A DNA stretch of 64,000 bases. It comes from Synaphobranchus kaupii (Eukaryota > Chordata > Actinopteri > Anguilliformes > Synaphobranchidae). Position numbers and translations under genes: made by a program. The DNA lies in contig CM056379.1 of assembly GCA_029718625.1 (NCBI GenBank), positions 55,201,579 to 55,265,578 on the forward strand. The letters are read 5' to 3'. Shown here in pieces: positions 11,215 to 22,032 of the stretch (position 1 is its first letter; each line of letters begins with the position of its first letter). Below the pieces are notes generated by a model. That model was given only the letters and a program-made list of their open reading frames with translations. It made no database searches and was not told where the DNA came from.

Positions 11215-14200
11215 GTAGGCAGTACAGATAATACACCAGTCAGCCTCAGTCAATAGCCAATGCTCCACCTTATGATACACTTTCAGTGTATTTCAACAGT
11301 TTTTAGTCCTCTCTTTTCAGGAAAGCACACAAAAGCGCATTCTCTGAAATGTAAGCAACCAGCCACACTAAACCCCGCCCCACTGAGCTGTGTAGCCAAT
11401 TCCCAATATTATTCTGTGGAGTTGCTATTGTCCGGTGAGGACAGGAACACTAAAGCACTTGCTCCCTGAGTGACACTATATGGTTAATTATGCGTGTTTT
11501 TGCTCTGTGTCCTGCAGTCAGAAGCAGTGCAGCAGGACTTAAAGGTCAGCACTGAAGTGCTGCAGACCACCAGCGTGGAGCTAAAGGACAGCCAGAGCAG
11601 CCTGTGCAACCTGGAGCTGGAGTTGCAGGGCTTACTCTCTATGGTAATTACCCGGGCAACCAAACTCGACCACGAATGGTCAGATTTACTCTCTAAAAAT
11701 GACCAACATCTCCACCCGAAAAGGTTAAATCAAACATACAACTGTTTCTACTGTGTCTTCCTCAGTTGTATCCCTAAATTAAAGGTTGTATCAGCGATTT
11801 TGGGTGACGTCACTTCTGAAGCGAAATCCCAAACAAACATACTTATGAATAATTATGTTATGTTTTAAAAAATAGTGTTCAAGCATCCAGAATTATAACC
11901 ACGTTAATAACGTTTGTAAGAAACCAAACCGTTTGTAAATCCGTCAAGATTTCAGCGAGATAAGAGTATTAGCGTTTGTGCAGATCATTGTGATTGGTTG
12001 GAATACTGTTTATTTTGGTTTTGAGTGGTTGGTAGTACCATTTGTTTTTGTGTACGATCTCGGAGCATAGGCTGCCTACAGAGACGCGGTTTTTTGACGG
12101 CCTGCTTATGGGGCGGGCAGCTAGCGGATCGTGAGGAAAAATCAGATGAATGTGATCATTTATGTTTCCACCCAAAATCGCTGATACAACCTTTAAGGCT
12201 TTAACTAATATTTATTTTTGTGATGTGCAATTGATGGAAGCAAAAATGACCACCTGGGATATTCCCTAATGCTCTGACTGTGGCCTTTGCAGAAGTCAGC
12301 CTTGGAGGGAAGCCTATCAGACACAGAGGCCTTTTATTCTGCCCAGATGGTCGGCCTGCAGGCCACAGTATTGGGGCTGGAAGACCAGCTGATTAAGCTG
12401 AGGGCTGACACTGAGCGCCTCAGCCAGGACTACCAGACCCTGCTTAACATCAGGATCCGGCTGGAAATGGAGATTGCAGAATACAGAAGGCTTCTGGAGG
12501 GCGGGGACATAGGGTGAGACGAACTGCACGGCCAACCTTCCCAATGATAAAACACTGTAAATATATAATAATAACACATGGTATTTTAAAATATGCACAA
12601 GGTGAAATCTTCACAAAATGGAACACAGCCTTCACAAAATGGATTGTACTAATAGTAGTTATTATCCTGCTTTGTCATACATGCCCCTGTGGGTATACCA
12701 AGAAGCAGGATTACTGAATTAGCTGGATAACTGCACTGCGTAAAACCCAGAACCCTCCCAAAAAAAAACAAGACTTTGTAAGTCACGGCTGTGTCCGAAT
12801 CAGAGCCCTATCTACTGCGGCCTGTCTCCTGCGAACAGTGCACTGGCAGAAGTGTGCTGTAGAATGTGCACTGTTTAACAGTCCGCGACAAATATCCGAC
12901 ATATTACTTTCCAACCGCACTGTGGAAGTGTCGTAAGCAGGTCAGAAGACGTCCCACCAGTGTTGCCATGTCCGCGGTTTTACAGCTGAATTGGAATACT
13001 TTCAAAGTGCAGTCACGGGTAAAAATGAAAAGTCGCAAAGCACGCACTTATTTTAAAAAGTAAAAACATGATGATTTCTATTTAAAATACGTTGGTTTCG
13101 GTTAAAAATAGCCTATAATTTGGGCTAGATTTGAGTCACCATTTGGCTGGAAAGTCTTACAAGATCTGGCAACCCTGCGCCCCACTCTTGCGCTGCCATG
13201 TCACGTGTTGTTTTTGTTGTATTTGAAGGAAAACGCCAGCAAAGCTGCGCCTTATTTTTTTTAAACTAAGCTTCACGTCATATTCATGTGACCAAAATGT
13301 TCGTGTACTTCTTGAAAAGTGTGCTCCCGAATGTACTCAGCGAAACCCCGGAAGTGTGTCATCCGGGTGTTTGAAGTATACTGCAATTTGAAAAATTTTC
13401 ATGTACTCTATGACTTTCTCGCCCTATCTACTCACCAAGGCTACTCAACAGTGTGGAAGAGTGCTGATTCGGACACGGCCCATGAGATTTTCTTCTTTTT
13501 TTTTTAACTTTCTTCTTGATATGCATTCTAGTGAGCGTCCACAAGGTGGCCAATGTAGTCATCAATTTAGGATTATCAGGCACTGGTGTAGCTGTCAAAT
13601 TTAATTCTTTAATTAGCTATGGATTGAATGACAAGACTAATTACAATTCTAACTCTTTACATTTGGACAAATAAGCAGAGAATAAATAGCCATATAACAG
13701 AAAAACGTATTCCCCTGCTCCAAAGACATGTGTGTTAGGTTATGTATACCCCTGCCATTACCCTTGCCCAAGGCATTGGCACTGGAACTGGCTTTGGTCC
13801 CCTGGGTGCTGCACTGTGGCTGCCCACTTTTCCTAAGTAGTGAAGATGGCTCAAATTCAGAGGGGAAAATTACCCCACGGGGACAATAATGTATAACTTA
13901 AAAAAAATTCTAAAAACAATCTTTATATTCTACTGCTCAGTTCTTTTGATGATAGCAGCTCACAAGTGCACAGCATCTGTATCTGTTATCCTTTATTAAG
14001 TAGAAGTGTATTTTATGCAGAAGTGTATTTTATTGTCAAGGTTTCACTTACCAGAGAAAGCACATGACAACACTATTATTTTTCAAGACATTCAACATTC
14101 AAGAAAGTGAATGGCAGAGACTCTCTGAAGAAGAAATATTACACAGTACTTCATTAATATTATTAGGAATCTGGATTGATTTTTCAATAACTACATGCCA

Positions 14201-16279
14201 CAGTATATTTCATATCTGGTTAAATTAAATTGAATTGTTGAAATCAAATTGAACAATAGACCAGACTGTGGTTTGAAAATATGTTTTGATTGGCACTGCA
14301 CAAGTTGGGAATGGAAATGCCAGTGAGGAAAACGGTTTGCCAAAAACTCCTTGCCCAAATCATGAGGCAGTAATCCACTTCCGCACCTAGGTGTCACTCT
14401 ATTCAAATATAACTGCACCACATTCAAGCTTACACTGTTTACATTAAAGGAATAGTTTGGAATTTTGGACATAATGTCTCAATTACAACTTACCCATGAT
14501 GTAGTTGATTGATGGAAACCATTTTCAGCTAATTCCATGCTGTCCCTTCTTTTGGACATACACACGTTGCTAATGCTAGCGCAACTCTATGGTAACTGGT
14601 AGCATCCACTACCAAACACACTTAAACACTCCACAGTGCACCCAAAGCAAAAAAAAAATACGACGACAGTCTATCGGGGTTATTTTGAGTGTTTATACCA
14701 TCATTTTTGAAGTAGTCAAACTATCGTTGAATCCTTTACTTTGTGCTGACCTATATTCTCTGTGGAAGTATGGCGGCGGAGCGATACTTAACGTTACCTA
14801 CGAATGTAGTGCTGGCACTGGTCGACTACAACAAAAAGAAGAGCAACAAGTTGCAATGGCCACGTTCGCTCCGCCACCGTACTTCCACAGAGAATATAGG
14901 TCAGCACAAAGTAAAGGATTCAACGATAGTTTGACTTAAAAAATGATGGTATAAACACTCAAAATAACCCCAATAGACTGTCGTCGTATTTTATTTGCTT
15001 TGGGTGCACTGTGGAGTAACAGGTAAAGGTTAAAAATAATCTTTTTGCTCAGAAGGTGAATGTTATCCTAAATTTCACTGTTGTTTTTCTTGCATTTAAC
15101 AGGTATACCTCTGGGAGCTCGGTATGTTCTGTCGGTATGTTAAAAACAGCCATGGTTTTTTTCTGTCTTTCTCATAGAATTCTACTATTCCCCATCTTCT
15201 TAGCGAAATGGAAAAATAAAAACATAAACGAAGGACGTTCACAAAATTGAGCGTGCTGATTAACACTGTGAATAATGCATTTGCAGTATGTGAAATCTTT
15301 CTTAAAAGGGCAATGTGCAACTCGATTGAAGAGAAAAATATAATTATCACAACCTTCTGGTTGCTAGATTCAGAAATGGTATGCATCTAGTAGCCCTATA
15401 TAACCAGAACTTTAAATTACAAAGTGCTGCCCCAAGGAAATCGTTTTGCATCAGGGGAAGAAAGGGTGGACAGTAGCTGAGCCTGACTGTAGAATGTACA
15501 TTAATCTGTGATTCGCTAACTTAGGAATCCAGGGTATATTGACGTCTTCATACCTCAACAATAAACAAATCCATTCAGTTCTTTATCTCAGTGACCTTTT
15601 AGCTGGTTTTCTGGTTTTAGTAAATACTTTCCTAAAGAATATGGGGGAAGCATGTGGTGAGATTAAACAAACCAAGTTTCACATGTTCAATTAAAAATTA
15701 GATAAAAATCTTATAAAATACTTGTGACATCTCCCATACTGTATATAATGAAAAACATCAAAAGCTGTTTATGATGAAAAACTGGAACTATGAAGAGAAT
15801 CAACATTATCAAATATTTCATATTGATTCAACTGCGAAAAGTCACATAAAATAAAGAAAATAATTTCTGAAACCAGAAAACCCACGACTAAGTACTAAGT
15901 ACAATTTTGTCAGCCTTTCATTGTAGAAGATGCACCTGATGATTCAGGATGCCTGAGAAAAAGTATTTTGTTATGGCTAAATGTGATGCAAGGTTGTCTT
16001 GATCTTACAGTGCTGGATACAAACCTGGGAAGCATTGAAATGGAATCAACTGAAGACTCCTCATCAGTAACAATCACTAAGAAGGTGGTCACTGTGGTGC
16101 AGGAGCTGGTCGATGGGGTGGTGGTAAGCTCCTCTTCCTCGACCACAAGCACCATCATCGACTCAGATGCCCTAAGCCTACCCATGCTGGAGGACGAAAA
16201 GTCTCTCCAGTACCAGAGTAACCCCCCCCCCCCCTCACACCTCCCAGAGTTTTTCACCCAGGCCCTGGAGAGAGCCTAA
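11053..16279 (+). CDS. Type I keratin, C-terminal part, five exons
   Basis: Joining 11053-11214, 11518-11643, 12293-12513, 15103-15134 and 16011-16279 gives an open frame from coil 1B/linker through coil 2 to a stop. The first three exons are 162, 126 and 221 bp, exactly the sizes of type I keratin exons 4, 5 and 6. Landmarks are [39 protein letters not shown] and the helix-termination motif [14 protein letters not shown]. The tail ([20 protein letters not shown]) is short and K18-like, without glycine loops. The protein would pair with a type II keratin in epithelial intermediate filaments. Exons 1-3 (head, coil 1A and most of 1B) are not seen in the 11 kb upstream, so the gene is either very long in intron 3 or a 5'-truncated relic. 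Conserved splice sites and open frames argue for function. Which fish keratin this is cannot be said. Confidence 0.85.
11518..11643 (+). CDS. Keratin exon 5 (126 bp)
   Basis: Acceptor gtcctgcag, donor ATG|GTAATT, phase 0. It encodes [16 protein letters not shown] to LQGLLSM, with heptad-repeat coil 2 sequence. Confidence 0.9.
11779..12196. mobile_element. 418-bp MITE in keratin intron 5 (copy A)
   Basis: The inverted ends are ttaaaggttgtatcagcg and its reverse complement, about 28 bp long. A second copy in the opposite orientation lies at 47354-47772 and is almost identical throughout. No transposase is present; a shared 68-residue open frame has no recognisable features. Confidence 0.9.
12293..12513 (+). 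CDS. Keratin exon 6 (221 bp)
   Basis: Acceptor cctttgcag, donor ATAGG|GTGAGA, phase 0 in and phase 2 out. It encodes [18 protein letters not shown] to [12 protein letters not shown]. This holds the helix-termination motif, with glutamate where most keratins have threonine (IATYRRLLEGE). Confidence 0.9.
12787..13480. mobile_element. MITE in keratin intron 6, about 690 bp
   Basis: Ends are gctgtgtccgaatcag and ctgattcggacacggc. A shorter relative with the same ends and much of the same left interior lies at 46275-46676. This copy has about 300 extra bp near 13140-13440. No coding capacity is seen. Confidence 0.8.
14453..15017. mobile_element. Foldback DNA element in keratin intron 6
   Basis: The sequence from 14453 (ttaaaggaatagtttgg) resembles a common fish MITE end. 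Inside it are two long inverted arms, 14628-14784 and 14866-15017, about 152-157 bp with few mismatches, around an 81-bp loop. Transcribed RNA would form a very stable hairpin 86 nt before the proposed exon at 15103. The right outer end of the element is not resolved. Confidence 0.8.
15103..15134 (+). CDS. Keratin exon 7, proposed 32-nt microexon
   Basis: It lies between a good acceptor (ttgcatttaacag) and a donor TCG|GTATGT. It enters in phase 2 and leaves in phase 1, exactly what is needed to join exon 6 to the tail exon; a direct 6-to-tail join hits a stop within ten codons. It encodes YTSGSSVCS. An identical donor 13 bp earlier (after 15121) would break the frame. Confidence 0.55.
16011..16279 (+). 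CDS. Keratin tail exon
   Basis: Acceptor tgatcttacag, stop TAA at 16277-16279. It encodes [18 protein letters not shown], then [18 protein letters not shown], a serine-rich run and a QALERA end. The [12 protein letters not shown] core resembles the K18-type tail motif with VDGKVV. Confidence 0.8.
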
Positions 16280-16282
16280 ATA

Positions 16283-16830
16283 TACACTGCCCGGCCAAAA
16301 AAAAAAGTCGCCATTGCACCCGTCATGCATAGTGCCCACTGCACAAGCTTCTGGAGGCAGTGTTATGATCTGGGGTTGCTTCAGTTGGTCAGGTCTAGGC
16401 TCAGCAACATTATGCAGCAATAAAATGAAGTCAGCGAAGTACCTGAATGTACTGAATGACCAGGTTATCCCATCAATGGGCATATGCCAGGATGACAATA
16501 CCAAGATTCATCGGGCTCAAATTGTGAAAGAGTGGTTCAGGGAGCATGAGGAATCATTTTCACACATGAATTAGCCACCAGATTCCTGACCTTAACCCAA
16601 TTGAAAGTCTTTGGGATGTGCTGGAGAAGACTTTACGGAGTGGTTTGACTATCCCGTCGTCAATACAAGATCTCAGCCAAAAACGTATGCTACTCTGGAT
16701 GGAAATAAATGTTGTGACATTGCATAAGGTTGTCGAAACAATGCCACAACAAATGCGCGCCGTAATCAAAGCTAAAGGCGGTCCAACGAAATATTAGAGT
16801 GTGCAACTTTTTTTTTGGCCGGGCAGTGTA
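16283..16830 (+). mobile_element. Internally deleted Tc1-like element in the keratin 3' UTR
   Basis: Ends are TA-cactgcccggccaaaa and ttttggccgggcagtg-TA. The interior jumps straight from the end repeat into the middle of a Tc1 transposase ([20 protein letters not shown]). It sits 3 bp after the keratin stop codon and before its AATAAA. A second copy with the same internal deletion is at 58131-58620. Confidence 0.88.
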
Positions 16831-16851
16831 CATCACCACCTGGATTTACTA

Positions 16852-16857
16852 AATAAA
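16852..16857 (+). terminator. Candidate keratin poly(A) signal AATAAA
   Basis: A canonical AATAAA lies 573 bp after the stop, but only about 25 bp after if the Tc1-like insert is removed. It is the first such signal downstream of the tail exon. Confidence 0.55.
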
Positions 16858-17708
16858 GTTCAGCAATCACCAAAATTTGCATTATGTTTTTTTTTATTCA
16901 CATACACACTGAGTTAATATTGTAGACTGCTAAACTCCCCCAAATTATTTTATGATCTTGTCCAGAGCTAAGGATTGAATCCAAGTCTTAGTCTCAATTC
17001 AGCAGTTTATGAAGCGACTGGATCCCCTTATTCCCACATTGAATGAGAAGCTGTTTTGCTTTGCATTCATCTTGAGAGCATATTAATCATACAACACCGA
17101 ATAACTTTAGGCCAAAATCACTGCAACACTGTATCCAGGGCTCTACTGGAGTTCTCCATTTCCTCAATAAATGAGCAACAATATACCTATTGAGTCTGTG
17201 ATGTGCAACACCTGATGTTAAAATGTGTTATATTTGTGAACTTGTAAATTTCACACTGAGCCAAGATTTTTATGCTGAAATCAAATCAGATTTTCAGCTG
17301 GTATCGTACTTTTAACCAGAAGCATGTCAAGAATGTCCAACTCTGGCTATCATACATTTCCTTCAGGCCTGGATGTTCGATGCACACAGCAAGACAAATG
17401 TTCGTGCCGCTCAGATGGGCGATGCATTCTCTTGTAGCAGTGACAGCTCCATCAATTTTTCTGAAATAAAATTGAAAAGGCAAAACAGCCTTTTATACAG
17501 CGGCTGCATAAGCGAAGGGAAACAGAGAGCATGAAAGAATCATGGGATTTATCCCTTTGAAAGGGGAAGAAATCCCAGCCTGACATGCTGAGAAGATCCA
17601 TCTGTGGCTCCGCTTCACAGACTTCTGCCATTTCAATGCAAACAATGCCTCTAAGACACCAAAGGAAATTATACCTCAACCAATCTTATGCAAATTCTGC
17701 TGTTTGTA
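16858..17708. other. No gene seen
   Basis: AT-rich intergenic sequence. The open frames on both strands are short and lack recognisable domains. Confidence 0.4.
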
Positions 17709-17924
17709 TACTACCGGTCGAAAGTTTTAGAACACCTCAATTTTTCAAGTTTTTATTGAAATATACTCAGTTTGATGTCTCAATGTACTCTGCAATTAAA
17801 GCATAGAACAAATAAACAATTGGAGATAAAAAAAGAAATCATGGAATCGTTTTGTTTAACAAAATTTTATCAAACTTTTTGACTCATCAACGTAGCCACA
17901 TTCTGCAGATATAACAGCTGAACA

Positions 17925-19443
17925 CCAGAACAACCTGCTTGACCCTTATCAGTCCGGCTTCAGATCCGGGCATTCCACTGAAACTGCTCTCCTGGCCGTG
18001 ACGGAGGCACTCGCCGCTACTACAGCCTCCTCTCACTCCTCTGTCCTAATTCTACTTGACATGTCTGCGGTGTTCGACACGGTCAACCATGGACTTCCGA
18101 TCTCCACACTCACTGAGATGGGCATTTTTGGGACTTGTTTGTATCGTATCTCACTGATAGATCCTACCAAGTCTCTTGGAAGGGTTCTGTCTCTGCACCT
18201 CATCCCCTTTCTACAGGAGTCACGCAGGGATCTGTACTGGGTCCTCTGCTGTTCTCCATTTATACTAAATCTCTTGGTTCAGTAATTAATACACATGGCT
18301 TCTCATACCATTGTTATGCTGAAGATACTCAACTCTTCCTCTCTTTCCCTCCTTCTACCCCACAGGTTAAGGAGAGGATATCTGCTTGTCTGGCCGACAT
18401 CTCTGAGTGGATGGCTACCCATCACCTGAAGCTCAACCTTGACAAGACAGCTCCTCTTCATGCCATACAAGACCCCCCCCCACTACATGACCTCTCCATC
18501 ACCATTGACGGGACCGTGGTGGCTGCCTCCCGCTCTGCAAGGAACCTGGGGGTGGTCCTGGACGACCAGCTGGACTTCAAAGAGCACATCAGGGCAATGG
18601 CACGGTCCTGCAGGTTCCTCCTGTACAACATCAGGAGGATTCGACCGTACCTGACCACCTACTCTGCCCAGCTTCTTGTCCAGACCATGGTCACCTCACG
18701 CCTTACCGCAACTCCGTGCGCGCAAGCCTACCAGTCTGCGCCATTCTGCCTCTTCAACTGATCCAGAACGCAGCTGCCCAGCTTGTGTTCAACCTCCCGA
18801 TATTTTCACGTCACCCCCTTGCTGAGGTCACTCCACTGGCTGCCAGTTTCAGCCAGGATCAGGTTCAAAGTTCTGACCCTGGCCTACACTGCAGCCAATA
18901 GGACAGGCCCCACCTACCTGCAGGACGTAATCCAGAACTATGTTCCTGCTCGACCATTTCACTCTTCTACAGCAGAGCAACTCGTACTTCCCCCCCTCCA
19001 TGTCAATGGCTCTCATTCGTCCCGACTGTGGAGCTTTTCCACCCTAGCTCCTCAGTGGTGGAACGAACTCCCCATTCCCCTACAGTCTACTCCAACCCTG
19101 CCTGCCTTCTGTCGTGACCTGAAAACACACCTCTTCAGACTCCATCTTGACTGACACACTAATCTAGGACCTTTTCTCATGGTACTTGTTCCCTGTGTTT
19201 TCTTGTCTAACTGTTTGATGTCATAGTTTATAATAGTATTTAGAATAGAATTATAGTATAGCTGATTTACCCACAGCTTACTGTGAACTACATTCAATGT
19301 TCATTACTAGGGACAGCTGCTACGTTATGGGAAGGATGTGCTTTGTCTTATCTGTTCTGTAGTTGCTTCGATGACGTTTCTGTATGCACTTATTGTATGT
19401 CGCTTTGGATAAAAGTGTCTGCTAAATGACTGTAATGTAATGT
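17925..19443 (+). mobile_element. L2-clade LINE, 5'-truncated
   Basis: It has reverse-transcriptase and C-terminal coding relics and ends in the typical fish L2 tail (gtcgctttggataaaagtgt, then taatgtaatgt). A short target duplication AACA flanks it (17921-17924 and 19444-19447), consistent with insertion into the Tc1-like element. Confidence 0.85.
17940..19154 (+). pseudogene. L2 LINE ORF2 remnant (reverse transcriptase)
   Basis: RT sequence starts with DPYQSGFRSGHSTETALLAV and runs through ILLDMSAVFDTVNH in one frame. It shifts frame near 18135 (FVSYLTDRSYQVSWKG, GVTQGSVLGPLLFSIY) and again near 18700-18780, ending in SRLWSFSTLAPQWWNELP at about 19065. The catalytic YADD box reads YAED, so even an unbroken frame would be suspect. 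No endonuclease domain is present because of 5' truncation. Confidence 0.85.
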
Positions 19444-19609
19444 AACACACTCATGGCATTCTACAAATATTGTTCGGAAAGTTCTTCGCAACACAAATGT
19501 GTTGCACTTGTAGGTTGCTTGAAGGATTTCTTCTCCTGACTTATTTTTCAATAGTGTTAAATAGGAAAATTTGTCAGGAGAAACAATCATTAAAGTGATC
19601 CATCCATAT

Positions 19610-20255
19610 CTACTGCATATCTGGCAGCAGAGTGATGGTTTGAGGCTCGTTTGATACCTCAGACCCTTGATGACTTACAGCCATTTCGCCAACCATGTAT
19701 TCCATACTGTTCCAGCATAATGTACAGCTAAATCTAGTCCCACCCGCCAATTCCCACAGAGATCCATTCAAATTCAGAGAAGTTACAGTATCGCTTGTAA
19801 GAGTACCAGAAAATAAGATATCAAGAGTCTTTTGATATTGTTGGGTCACAGCCCCTATGGAAAAAGAATATGCTGCAGTATATTGTAAATATATCAAAAT
19901 TATCTTCACAATATATTTAAAATATACTGCAGTATATTACATTTCCATATGGGAGGCATCAGGAAGTCATGGTATGCAAAGGATGTGTGACCAAATATTA
20001 AAAATTATTACTTTATTCTACATTATGTTAAACTGTCCAATATTTTTTGATGCATGAAAATGGGGGGACTATATACGAAAGGTTCTATAATTTCTAATCC
20101 GATATGGATGAAAATACCCTCAAATTAAAGTTGACAGTCTGCACTTCAACCTCATTGTCATTGTATCCTTTCAAACTTTTCCTTTTTAAAGTGCTAGAGT
20201 ACAGAACCAAAATAACAAAAAATGTGTCACTGTCCAATGAATTATGGTGCTCACT
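19610..20255 (+). mobile_element. Tc1-like 3' portion
   Basis: The segment from 20050 (gggggactatatacgaaagg, then gatatggatgaaaataccc and caaattaaagttgacagtct) matches the familiar right end of a fish Tc1 subfamily. Upstream sequence continues to about 19610 once the 90-bp MITE at 19858-19947 is removed. Confidence 0.6.
19858..19947. mobile_element. 90-bp near-palindromic MITE, copy 1
   Basis: The unit starts tggaaaaagaatat and ends ttacatttcca, with internal inverted words tactgcagta on both sides. It is flanked by TA (19856-19857 and 19948-19949), and the flanks join cleanly (gcccctatgggagg). Copy 2 is at 29351-29438. Confidence 0.85.
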
Positions 20256-20259
20256 GTTT

Positions 20260-21700
20260 GTGTGACTTTTTTTTTAAAAATAATTAATTTCAGATTTTAT
20301 CCCATTTTCTCCCTGTTTGGTGGCCAATTACACCTACTCTAGTTCAATTACCCCCCTCATAAAATAATAAAGCATTGAGAATATCTTGAATCTGCCTCCA
20401 GAGTCGTCCTTGTGTCTTTCCTCTCTCCAACCTTTTAAATATCTGCTCAGGGCATGTTTAGCATGCAAAGTTACTTGTTGGGTCCACTTTACATTTATGA
20501 AAACCGTTAAGAATGTGGAGATGTGCACACTTTTTTTAACCTTAGTTTGAACTGTAGTCAAGAGTGACAAATTTCTTGTGTGCAACAGAAATATTGCTTT
20601 TCGTTATATTTTCACTTCCATCTTATTTTGAACACACACAGGAGCTGTACTAGCTTAAAAGAATAGATGTTTGCATTTTCTTCTGGACACTGCCATTGGT
20701 AGCTGTGAGAAATCTGCACCTTGGCATATTCTTCAAGTCTCTTGAACTCTACTGGAGGGAAGCAACACCATTTTTCCAAAATAATGTTCAATTGGGTTGA
20801 GATAGTGACTGCAAAGGCCATAGCATATGATTCCCATCATTTTTGTACTGTAAGACACTGTATTTATTTCTTAAAATTTTGGGGTAAAATTAGTTCTATG
20901 TCAAATGTAAGCTCTTGATGAGCTCTATCTAGTGCCAAAGGGACATCTGAAATCATGAATCATTTAATAAATCAACAAAACAAAGATCCAATGCAAAAGT
21001 TATGATCTTTTTGGAGCCAGAGGTCTGGAATTGTCATCTGTAACTTTGTTTAGGCTCTCCTCTAAAGTTTATCAAATGCCACTTACGTCCCTCTGCTTCC
21101 AAGCCCTCGGTTTTGTCTGCTGACTACATGACCTGAACATTTTGGATCCAGGAATAACGATGACATTCTGAAAATTTAATGAATTTAATTATTAATTTAA
21201 GATTCCCAAATAATCTTAAAAGAAGCATTTTCTATGGTTTCAGTATTAATACAGCTATAGTATTGATAAAGACATGCTAGAACTGCGGTCCTGCCATTGG
21301 TCATCCAATTCGGTAAGTGGCGCTGTCGCAAAACACTAAGAATGCGGTCCTAGAACTGGGGTGCTGAAACTTGCTGTAGCCGTATTAAGTTATATTGCAA
21401 CTTGTAATTACAGAGACTAATAAAGTATGATTTCCATCTGTGAAACCACAAACATGTTTGAACATGTGAAAGTTTTGTTTGGGACTCCAACATTACGGTG
21501 AGATATGTTTTACATTTGTAGGCTACTGTAGGAACAACTGGTCCCAATATTTAACAAAATTTCACATATTTACCCAACAATTACAATTTTATCATTTAGG
21601 TGAATGGTAGTTTGATCGTTAGCAATGCGATTCTGGTATTAACTCAATTTTGACCAGATAGCGACTTTACAACATTTCTCTCCTGTGAAAGTGCAAGACA
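20260..21700. other. No gene seen
   Basis: AT-rich sequence with only short open frames, no domain and no recognisable RNA gene or complete repeat. Confidence 0.4.
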
Positions 21701-22032
21701 TGGTTGTGCGAGACATACATCATCTCTAGCTTGTCTCGGGTCACAATGACCTTGTAGACCACAGAAGACCACTGTACTGGATAACTGAAGAATACTTTCA
21801 ATTGTGAAGAAAAACCCCTTTTCATCTATCAAACAGGTCAAGAAAACTCTCCAGGATGTAGGCATAAATGTGTCAAAGACTAGCATGAAGAGAAGACTAA
21901 ACCAACCTCAGACGGTTCACTGCAAGATGCAAACCACTGGTAAATCTCAAGAACAGAATGGCCAGGTTTGCAAAAAAGTACATTAGTAGAGTTCTTGAAG
22001 TCTTATGGACAGATGAGACCAGTATTAACCTG

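Larger units (their letters stand above)
17711..19600 (+). mobile_element. Tc1-like relic, split by an L2 LINE
   Basis: A Tc1-type end (ctaccggtcgaaagttttag, after TA) begins at 17711. The sequence cagatataacagctgaaca continues, after removal of the LINE at 17925-19443, into cactcatggcattctac and the rest of a Tc1 body. The right end was not found. No intact transposase remains. Confidence 0.65.

Noticed and set aside
11969..12175. 68-codon open frame conserved in both MITE copies
   Set aside because: The copies are nearly identical DNA, so the shared frame is not evidence of selection; no domain is seen.
14589..14939. 116-codon open frame
   Set aside because: It is inside the foldback element and spans both arms; no similarity recognised.
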